A stretch of 64,000 nt of DNA from DASZVB01 sp035545855. Lineage in GTDB: Bacteria > Myxococcota_A > Polyangia > Polyangiales > Polyangiaceae. Below are positions 34,340 through 41,304 of the stretch, piece after piece. The stretch spans positions 29,842 through 93,841 of the forward strand of contig DASZXK010000101.1 of the NCBI GenBank assembly GCA_035545855.1, in the 5' to 3' direction. The notes beneath the pieces were generated by a model that was not told where the DNA came from, did no database searches, and saw nothing but the letters and a program-made list of their open reading frames with translations. Position 1 is the first letter of the stretch; each line of letters starts with the position of its first letter. A program made the position numbers and the translations under genes.

Positions 34340-35509
34340 ATGATCGTGCGCCCCATCGCCGCTTCGACTCTCGTCGTCCTCCTCGGGGCGACCGTCGCGC
34401 AGGCGGAAGAGTCGAGCGAAGCGTCGAAACGGGGCCCGAACGCCGCGGGGGACCCCGCGGCGCCGAAGGAAGGCGGCGCGAACGAGTCCGCCAAGGGGGA
34501 CGAGAAGAAGCCCGAGGAGAAGAAGCCCGAGGCGCCCCCGGTGGACGAGAAGAGCGTCGACCACGCGAGCGCGTCGGAGAAGAAGATCGCGGGCGACCTC
34601 TATACCCAGGCGATGACGGCGTTCGACAAGGGCGATCTCGCGCCGGCGCTCGAGGGGTTCCGGAGCTCTTATTCGCACGTGAAGAGCCCCAACTCGCACT
34701 TCATGATCGCGCGCACCCTCGCGCGCCAGGGGAACAACGCCGAGGCGTACGCGGAGCTCGACCGGGTCATCGACGAGGCGGAGGCGCTCGGCAGCCGCTA
34801 CGCGGACACCGCGAGGGCCGCGCGGGAAAAGCAGAGCGAGATCCGTCCGCGCATCGGCTTCCTGACCGTCGTGCTGGAGGATGCGCCGAAGGACACCGAG
34901 GTCACCGTCGCGGGAGAGCGGCTCCCGAAGGAGAAGATCGGCAAGGCCGTTCCCGTGCTCCCGGGCGACACGAAGGTGACGGCCACGCCGCCCGGCGGCG
35001 CCACGCAGTCGTTCTCGAAGAACGTTCCGGCGGGAGACACCGAGACGCTGACGGTCGAGCTCGGGCCGCAGAAGAGCGGCGACGCGGAGGAGCCCGACTA
35101 CCATCCGCGCTACCTCGTCGAGGCGTCCTTGCACCTCGCCGGCGAGACCCTGGAGCCCCCCGGCAATGCGACGCGCGGCGCGGGCCCGGGCGGACGCGTT
35201 GCGCTCGAATTCTCGCGGACTGGCGTCCTCGGAGCGGCGGACAGCTTCGCCGTCGTCGGCGGCGTCGACTGGATCGGCACGAGCACCGACGCCCACTACT
35301 GGATCCCGGTCGCCCTGCAGTGGAACGTCTGGATGATGCGGGACGTGAGCCTGTTCTTCGAGCCGGGGGTTGCGCTGCTCGTGGGAGCGGGTACGAAGGG
35401 GAGCCCCGTGCTCGACTTCGGCCTCCGGTATCGCGTGTGGAAGAAGGTGAGCGTGGTCGGCCGCATCGGTATTCCGGGCGCCACCATCGGCGCCTCCATC
35501 CTCCTGTGA
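34340..35509 (+). CDS. TPR-like exported protein with C-terminal barrel-like region
   Basis: A 389-residue exported protein: signal peptide to QAEE, a charged Glu/Lys-rich stretch, TPR-like helices at 80-165 (LYTQAMTAFDKGDLAPALEGFRSS), a PEGA-like beta segment at 175-245, and strands 250-389 including FAVVGGVDWIG, HYWIPVALQWNVWM, FFEPGVALLVGAG and a final IGASILL. The end pattern suggests an outer-membrane barrel or sandwich. It abuts the pseudokinase and overlaps the next gene (GTGA), so all are in one operon. Function unknown. Confidence 0.65.
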   Translation: MIVRPIAASTLVVLLGATVAQAEESSEASKRGPNAAGDPAAPKEGGANESAKGDEKKPEEKKPEAPPVDEKSVDHASASEKKIAGDLYTQAMTAFDKGDLAPALEGFRSSYSHVKSPNSHFMIARTLARQGNNAEAYAELDRVIDEAEALGSRYADTARAAREKQSEIRPRIGFLTVVLEDAPKDTEVTVAGERLPKEKIGKAVPVLPGDTKVTATPPGGATQSFSKNVPAGDTETLTVELGPQKSGDAEEPDYHPRYLVEASLHLAGETLEPPGNATRGAGPGGRVALEFSRTGVLGAADSFAVVGGVDWIGTSTDAHYWIPVALQWNVWMMRDVSLFFEPGVALLVGAGTKGSPVLDFGLRYRVWKKVSVVGRIGIPGATIGASILL

Positions 35510-36474
35510 AGGCCGCGCTCGCCCCCGTACTCCTCCTCCTCGGCACGCTGTCCCTCGGAGCCTCCGTGATCCGGACCGCGCGGGATCCGGGGAGCGCCGC
35601 CGGGCGGCGCACGGCGACCGTCGTCTCGCCCGGCCCCTTCCCGAAGACGCTTCGCCGCGGCGCGCATCGGACGACGCTCGCCGCCCCTCCGTCGCGAATC
35701 GTCTCGCTCACGGTGACGACGGACGAGATGCTGACCGATCTCGTCGTTCCGTCGCGAATCGCCGCCGTCAGCCGCTTCGCGGGAGATCCGTCCATTTCGA
35801 TGGCCGCTTCTCGAGTGCCGCCGACGACCGCGCGAGTCATCGGCCTCGATCCGGAGCACCTCATCGCGCAGGGGCCGGATCTCGTCTTCGTCGCGCACTA
35901 CACGCAGGAGGCGGCCCTCCGCATCCTCGGCGCCGCGGAGATACCGGTGGTGCGGCTTCGCCCCGTGCGCTCGTTCGAGGACGTCTTCGAGAACCTGCGC
36001 GTCGTCGGCGCCGCCGTCGGGGAAGACGCGCGCGCCGAAGAGCTCGTCGGGAGCGTGCGCTCGCGACTCCAGGCGGTCGAACGCCGCGTCGCCCCGCTCG
36101 CGCGTCCGCGCGTGCTCTACGTCTCCGTCGGCGGCTACACGACGGGCTCCCGCACGCTCCTCGACGAGAAGATCCGCCGCGCGGGCGCGACGAACGCCGC
36201 GGCGGATGCGGGGCTCGAGGGGGACGTGAGCGCGTCCCTGGATCTACTCGTCGCGCTGGACCCGGACGTCATCCTGGTCCCGCGCTGGACGGCCGACGCC
36301 GCCCCGGCGCTCTCGGAGCTCGCCTCGTCTCCCGCCTGGCGCGACTCGCGGGCGGTGAAGCAGCGCCGCGTGCACGTCCTTTCCGCCGCCGTTCTCACCT
36401 CCGAGTCCCAGGACGCCGCGGTCGGAGTGGAAATCCTCGCCGCGCTCCTTCACCCGGACGGCGGGGCCACGTGA
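35506..36474 (+). CDS. BtuF/FecB-type periplasmic substrate-binding protein
   Basis: A 322-residue protein of the helical-backbone (class III) binding family: an N-terminal hydrophobic leader, PSRIVSLTVTTDEMLTDLV, IGLDPEHLIAQGPDLVFV, then the long linking helix region and LDLLVALDPDVILVP. It delivers cobalamin, haem or ferric siderophore to a FecCD-type permease; sequence alone does not choose. The nearby cobalamin riboswitch locus makes B12 plausible. GTG 35506 overlaps the preceding stop, and its own stop overlaps the permease start. No lipobox Cys is seen, so it is likely free in the periplasm. Confidence 0.88.
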   Translation: MKAALAPVLLLLGTLSLGASVIRTARDPGSAAGRRTATVVSPGPFPKTLRRGAHRTTLAAPPSRIVSLTVTTDEMLTDLVVPSRIAAVSRFAGDPSISMAASRVPPTTARVIGLDPEHLIAQGPDLVFVAHYTQEAALRILGAAEIPVVRLRPVRSFEDVFENLRVVGAAVGEDARAEELVGSVRSRLQAVERRVAPLARPRVLYVSVGGYTTGSRTLLDEKIRRAGATNAAADAGLEGDVSASLDLLVALDPDVILVPRWTADAAPALSELASSPAWRDSRAVKQRRVHVLSAAVLTSESQDAAVGVEILAALLHPDGGAT

Positions 36475-37508
36475 GCCGGAGAGCGCCCGCGCGCGTGCTC
36501 GGGATGGGCGCGCTCGCCGTCCTCACGGTCGCCTTCGTCTCGGTGTGGCTCGGCGCCGCGCACCTCGCCGCGGAGAAGGTCCTCCGGATCCTGCTCCACG
36601 CCGCCGGGTTCGCCGGAACGGACGGGAGCCTGGCCTGGGAGCGGACGATCGTCCTCGACGTGCGCCTGCCGCGAGTGGTGACGGGCGCGTTCGTGGGAGC
36701 GGCGCTCGCCGTGTCCGGGGCGGCACTCCAGGCCCTCTTCCGGAATCCGCTCGCGGATCCGGGCGTCATCGGCGTCTCCTCGGGCGCGTCCCTCGGCGCG
36801 GTGCTCGCCATGCAGCTCGGCCTGTCCGCGATGGAGCGGTTCGCCGTCCCCGCCTTCGCGATCGTCGGCGCCGCGGGGACGGCGCTCGCCGTCTACGGCA
36901 TCGCGTCCCGGCGCGGCACTCTCCCCGTGGGAACGCTGCTCCTCGCGGGCGTCGCCGTCGGGAGCCTCGCGAGCGCGCTCACGTCGCTCCTGCTCTCGCT
37001 CTCGCTGGACGAGTACGAACAGGGACGTCAGACGGTGCGGTGGCTCATGGGCGGGCTCGAGGCGCGGACGTGGAGCGAGGTCGCGATCGTCGCGCCGACG
37101 ACGCTCATCGGCGCCGCGCTCGTCGTGGCGTCGTCGCGGGAGCTCGACGCGCTCCTCCTCGGGGAACGCGAGGCCCTCGCGCTCGGCGTCGACGTCCCCG
37201 TCGTCCGGCGGAGGCTCGTGTTCGCGACGGCCGTGGTCGTCGGCGGCGCCGTCGCCGTCTCCGGCGTCATCGGCTTCGTCGGCCTCGTGGTGCCGCACCT
37301 CCTCCGGCTCCTCGTCGGCCCGAGCCATCGGCTCCTCCTCCCTGCGTGCCTCCTCTTCGGCGCGGCGTTCGTCGTCGCGACGGACCTCCTCTGCCGCACC
37401 GTCGCCGCGCCCGAGGAGATCCGGCTCGGCGTGATGACGGGGAGTCTCGGGGCGCCGTTCTTCCTGTTCCTCCTCCTCTCGCGACGGAAGGAGATCGCGC
37501 TCGAATGA
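36471..37508 (+). CDS. BtuC/FecCD-type ABC permease
   Basis: A 345-residue integral membrane protein with about ten helices. The RLPRVVTGAFVGAALAVSGAALQ segment and FRNPLADPGVIGVSSGASLGA are the hallmark of FecCD permeases, as is GFVGLVVPHLLRLLVGPSHR near the C-terminus. It pairs as a dimer with the ATPase encoded next and receives ligand from the binding protein before it. GTG start overlaps the previous stop; the stop overlaps the next ATG. Confidence 0.92.
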   Translation: MSRRAPARVLGMGALAVLTVAFVSVWLGAAHLAAEKVLRILLHAAGFAGTDGSLAWERTIVLDVRLPRVVTGAFVGAALAVSGAALQALFRNPLADPGVIGVSSGASLGAVLAMQLGLSAMERFAVPAFAIVGAAGTALAVYGIASRRGTLPVGTLLLAGVAVGSLASALTSLLLSLSLDEYEQGRQTVRWLMGGLEARTWSEVAIVAPTTLIGAALVVASSRELDALLLGEREALALGVDVPVVRRRLVFATAVVVGGAVAVSGVIGFVGLVVPHLLRLLVGPSHRLLLPACLLFGAAFVVATDLLCRTVAAPEEIRLGVMTGSLGAPFFLFLLLSRRKEIALE

Positions 37509-38293
37509 CCGCGCTCGTCGAGTGCTCGGGACTCCACGTCGCGTACGACGACCACGTCGTGCTCCGCGGGGTGGATCTGTCTCTCTCCGCGGGCGAGGTG
37601 CTCGTCGTGGTCGGGCCGAACGGCGCGGGCAAGAGCACGCTCCTCGCCGCGCTCCTCGGCATCGTTCGCGCGTCACGCGGCGTCGTGAAGCTCGGGGGGC
37701 ACCCGCTCGAGGAGCTTCGACGAGCCGACGTCGCGAAGAAGGTCGCGTACGTCCCTCAGGACGCGCGCGCGGATTTCGCGTTCACCGTCCGCGAGCTCGT
37801 GTCCATGGGCAGGACTCCGCACCTCGGTCGCTTCCAGCCGGAGCGCCCGGAGGACGTGCAGGCCGTCGACCACGCGCTCGACGTCACGACCACGCGCGCC
37901 CTCGAGCACCGTCCCGTCTCCGAGCTCTCCGGCGGAGAGCGGAAACGCGCCCACATCGCGCGCGCCATCGCCCAGACGACGGACACCCTCCTCCTCGACG
38001 AGCCGACGGCCGCCCTGGACGTCGAACACCAGCTCGAGGTCCTGGACCTGATCCGGGAGCTCGCGCGGCGTGGAAAAGGGGCCATCGTGGCGCTCCACGA
38101 TCTCTCGCTCGCCGCTCGTTACGGAGACCGGGTCGTCGTGGTCGCAGACCGGAGGATCGTCGCCTCCGGAGTGCCGCGGGAGGTACTCACGGAGGAGCTC
38201 CTCGCGACCTGGTTCCACATCCGCGGACATGTCCACCGGGATCCCGACGGCGGCATCGTGATCGTCCCGCTCGAGCGCATCGGAAACGGTTGA
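37505..38293 (+). CDS. BtuD/FecE-type ABC transporter ATPase
   Basis: A 262-residue ATPase with Walker A GPNGAGKST (37-45), Q-loop in VPQDAR, signature LSGGE (141-145), Walker B LLLDEP (Asp165, Glu166) and the switch His198 in VALHDLS. All functional residues are present. It energises import through the permease encoded just before. It closes the five-gene operon that begins with the pseudokinase. Confidence 0.93.
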   Translation: MTALVECSGLHVAYDDHVVLRGVDLSLSAGEVLVVVGPNGAGKSTLLAALLGIVRASRGVVKLGGHPLEELRRADVAKKVAYVPQDARADFAFTVRELVSMGRTPHLGRFQPERPEDVQAVDHALDVTTTRALEHRPVSELSGGERKRAHIARAIAQTTDTLLLDEPTAALDVEHQLEVLDLIRELARRGKGAIVALHDLSLAARYGDRVVVVADRRIVASGVPREVLTEELLATWFHIRGHVHRDPDGGIVIVPLERIGNG

Positions 38294-38333
38294 GTAAACG
38301 TGCCCGCGCGCGCGGCGGACGGTTCCCCGTGCT

Positions 38334-39437
38334 ATGAATGAGGGCCGAGCGCCCATGGCCGCCGAGCAACGCCAGCACCCGCGAATCGACGCCTCGTTCC
38401 GGGTGCGCTCCACGGCCCTCGACCCGAACGCCCTCGCCGGAGAGAACGTCTCGAAGGGCGGCATCTTCGTGAAGACGGTTCGGTTTCTCCCGCTGAACGC
38501 GGTGCTGCGCCTCTCCATCGAAGCGCCGGGGACGGACGTCGCGATCCCTGCCACGTGCCGCGTCGTGTTCATCCGGGACGCGGCGACGGCCGCGTCGTGT
38601 GGCCGCCCCGCGGGCATGGGCCTCGAGCTGCTCGACATCGCGGATTCGGACCGACCGATCCTCGAGCGGATGCTGCTCGAACGCGCCGGCTCGATCCCTC
38701 CGCCGCCGCTCCAGACGGAAGAGCCGCTGACCCTCGTCGTCGCGGACGACGACGAGCGCTACCGGGAGATGGCCGCGGAACCGTTTCGCCGTCGCGGGGA
38801 CGTCGTGCACGCCGTGAAAGACGGCCTGGAAGCGCTCTCCATCTGCCTGAAGAGCCCGCCGGACGCCATCTTGAGCGACGTCCAGATGCCTCGGATGGAC
38901 GGATGGCAGCTCCTCCGGCTCGTGCGGGCGCGGCCCTCGCTCTCCTCGGTCCCCGTCGTGTTCCTCACGACGCTGAGCGGCGAGTCGGAGCGGCTCCTCG
39001 GCTACCAGCTCGGCGTCGACGCCTACATCCCGAAGCCGTACGAGGCGGAAGAGCTGCTCGTCCGGGTGCATCAGATCGTCCGGCGGGCGAAGAACTCGAG
39101 GACGACGCCCGCCGCGCGCACCACGCTGCGCGGGGAGATCGAGCACGTCGGGCTCTCTTCTCTCCTCACGTTCATCGAGATGGAGCGGAAGAGCGGCGTG
39201 CTCCTCGTCATCGGCGGAGACGTCGCGCGGCTCTTCTTCTCCGAGGGTCACCTCCACCGGGCGGAGATCGAGGGAGAATCCTTGCCGTCCCGGAAGGCCG
39301 CCATGCGCACGCTGGACGCGCTCTCCGGACAGTTCGAGTTTTCCCCGCAGGACGTGACGGTGAAGGACGAGCTCGGGATGAGCACGACGGCGCTCCTCCT
39401 CGAGCACGCGCGGCTGGCGGACGAACGCGGTCGCTGA
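38334..39437 (+). CDS. PilZ - receiver - DUF4388 protein
   Basis: A 367-residue cytoplasmic protein. Residues 14-117 are PilZ-like (QHPRIDASFRVR, then NVSKGGIFVKT), with RxxxR-type and D/NxSxxG-type c-di-GMP positions partly kept. Residues 132-250 are a receiver domain with phosphoacceptor Asp182 (LSDVQMPRMDG), Thr212 and Lys234. Residues 262-365 are a DUF4388 (PATAN-like) domain: HVGLSSLLTFIEMERKSG. This combination is common in Myxococcota and implies a c-di-GMP- and phosphorylation-responsive adaptor. ATG 38355 is an alternative start. Confidence 0.85.
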   Translation: MNEGRAPMAAEQRQHPRIDASFRVRSTALDPNALAGENVSKGGIFVKTVRFLPLNAVLRLSIEAPGTDVAIPATCRVVFIRDAATAASCGRPAGMGLELLDIADSDRPILERMLLERAGSIPPPPLQTEEPLTLVVADDDERYREMAAEPFRRRGDVVHAVKDGLEALSICLKSPPDAILSDVQMPRMDGWQLLRLVRARPSLSSVPVVFLTTLSGESERLLGYQLGVDAYIPKPYEAEELLVRVHQIVRRAKNSRTTPAARTTLRGEIEHVGLSSLLTFIEMERKSGVLLVIGGDVARLFFSEGHLHRAEIEGESLPSRKAAMRTLDALSGQFEFSPQDVTVKDELGMSTTALLLEHARLADERGR

Positions 39438-39438
39438 C

Positions 39439-41187
39439 CTACCGCGGAGCGGGGGCGAGCGCCGCCGCTCGCGCGCGACATCTTGCCGCCTCCGTGGGCC
39501 TTCCGGCGGCGGCGAACGCCGTCGCGAGCGCGAGGTAGGGCGTCGCGTAGTCGGCCTGGAGCAGGTACGCCCAACCCTCGCGGGAATCCGGCGGCGGATC
39601 CTCGAGCGAGAACCGTGAAAGAAGCGCGTCGTTCATGGCGAGGAGGACGTCCGGCGACGGGACGGTCCCTCCCCGCGGCACGACCATGAGGACCGGCCCG
39701 AGCGGGTACGTCGGAAAGGTCCGGTCGAGGCCCTGGGCGACGTAGCCCGCGAACGCCACGGGGTGCCCCGCCGAGAGCAACCGGTCGACGATCTCCGCGA
39801 CGTGGAGCGTGCCGCCGTCCGGCTTCGGAAGATCCACGCCGAGCCGGCGGCCCTCCCTCGCGCGATACCAGTCCGAGAAGAGAAGAACGGGCGACACGTA
39901 CGCGACGTCCGGCCGGGCGCCGAGGGCGTAGCGGGCGTACAGGTATCCCCCGAACTTGTCGTCGCCGTGACCGAGCACGACCGTGCGCTCGGGGAGGTAA
40001 GAGAGGACGTTCGAGACGTAGTTCTCGAGCGTCGGGCGGCCGTACTCACGGACGCGACCCGCGGAGAGGAAGAGCCCCGCGGACAGCGCGGCGATCGGAG
40101 CGAGCCGAGCGACGACCGGGTGAGGCGGTCGGGACGCTCCGGCATCCAGCCCGAGCGCCGCGAGGACGCTCAGCACCACGAACGGCAGCAGGTAGAAGCG
40201 CTCGACGATGAGCGGGCCGACGTCCGTCATCGGCCGGTTGAAGAGCGCGACGAACAGAGGACCCGTCGTCACGAACGCGAGGAACAGCGCGAGCACGTCG
40301 TTCCTCCGGGACGGCCCGTCGTTCCGGAACGGGAGGACGGCGACTCCCGCGAGCGCCACGATCGGAAGACCGAGCAGGTCGCGGAGCGAAGCGACCGCGA
40401 AACGACGCAGGTTCTCGCCTGAGAGCGGGGCGCGATCGGCGGCGCCGAGGCGGGTCGAACCGTACTCCGACCGGAGAAAGTGACGGACGACGTCGGCGGC
40501 GTCGTGGAGATCCCCCCAGACCCACGCCGCGATCGGATCGCTCGTCCTCGCCGAGTACCAGAGGTGCAGATAAGGCGTGAGGCCGAGGGCGAGGCCCGCG
40601 AGCCCGGCGACGAGCGCCCGCGCCTTCGACTCCGCGGCGCGCAGGATGCGACGCGCCCCGTGGAGCCCGATCGGCAGGAGCAGCACGAGCGTCGTGTGGG
40701 TGGAGAGACCGAGTCCCGCGACGAGACCCAGGAGCCCGAGCTCGCCTGCGCCGTGCTTCCCCGGAGGCCGCAAGGAGAGACCGACGATCACCGCGCCGAG
40801 GAAGGCCGCCGGCGCGAACGCCTCCGCGTGAGTCGCGAGCTTCCAGAGGACGGCGGAAGACGCGAAGGCGGCTGCCGCGACGCCGCTCGCCCAGTCCGAC
40901 GCGCCCGCGACGGTCGCCGCCCAGCCGACTCCGAGAACGGCGAGCGCGCCGAAGAGCGCCGTGACGAGCGCCGCGGCGTGCGCGGGCGAGCTCGCCGGAA
41001 GGATGGACGAGAGCCTGAGGGCGAGTACGTACGACGGAAATCCCGGGGGGTGCGCGACGCCGCCCGTGACGGAGAGCGTCGCGAACTCGCCGTTGTCCCC
41101 ACCGACGACGTACGGGCAGGCCGTCGCGAGATAGACCGCGAGAGCGAGCGCCGCGATCACGACCCACGAACGGCGCGAGATCGACAC
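39439..41187 (-). CDS. DUF2723 family membrane protein
   Basis: A 582-residue protein with about ten hydrophobic helices. The opening region (TACPYVVGGDNGEFATLSVTGGVAHPPGFP) is the DUF2723 signature: an Asp/Glu pair on the first outer loop as in GT-C mannosyltransferase-like enzymes, then HPPGFP. These are predicted glycosyltransferases that use lipid-linked sugars, but the acceptor is unknown. The C-terminal part is a soluble domain of about 200 residues. Convergent with the PilZ gene, one base apart. Confidence 0.85.
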   Translation of the reverse strand: MSISRRSWVVIAALALAVYLATACPYVVGGDNGEFATLSVTGGVAHPPGFPSYVLALRLSSILPASSPAHAAALVTALFGALAVLGVGWAATVAGASDWASGVAAAAFASSAVLWKLATHAEAFAPAAFLGAVIVGLSLRPPGKHGAGELGLLGLVAGLGLSTHTTLVLLLPIGLHGARRILRAAESKARALVAGLAGLALGLTPYLHLWYSARTSDPIAAWVWGDLHDAADVVRHFLRSEYGSTRLGAADRAPLSGENLRRFAVASLRDLLGLPIVALAGVAVLPFRNDGPSRRNDVLALFLAFVTTGPLFVALFNRPMTDVGPLIVERFYLLPFVVLSVLAALGLDAGASRPPHPVVARLAPIAALSAGLFLSAGRVREYGRPTLENYVSNVLSYLPERTVVLGHGDDKFGGYLYARYALGARPDVAYVSPVLLFSDWYRAREGRRLGVDLPKPDGGTLHVAEIVDRLLSAGHPVAFAGYVAQGLDRTFPTYPLGPVLMVVPRGGTVPSPDVLLAMNDALLSRFSLEDPPPDSREGWAYLLQADYATPYLALATAFAAAGRPTEAARCRARAAALAPAPR

Positions 41188-41304
41188 CCCGCGAGCCTAC
41201 ACCGGGGCTCCGCCCCCCGGCCGGCGAGCGTTCAGAAGGACCAGCCGAGGTCCAGGTTCAGGAAGGGGACTTCCGCGCGTGGGGCGCGTCAATTCGCCGG
41301 TCGC

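Noticed and set aside
32977..35505. Upstream part of the long plus-strand frame that ends in the BtuF-type gene
   Set aside because: It overlaps the pseudokinase and TPR genes in another frame and is Arg-rich; only the segment from 35506 shows family motifs.
35506..38293. Calling the ABC importer btuFCD outright
   Set aside because: FecCD-type systems for haem, siderophores and B12 cannot be separated by motif; only the nearby riboswitch locus hints at B12.
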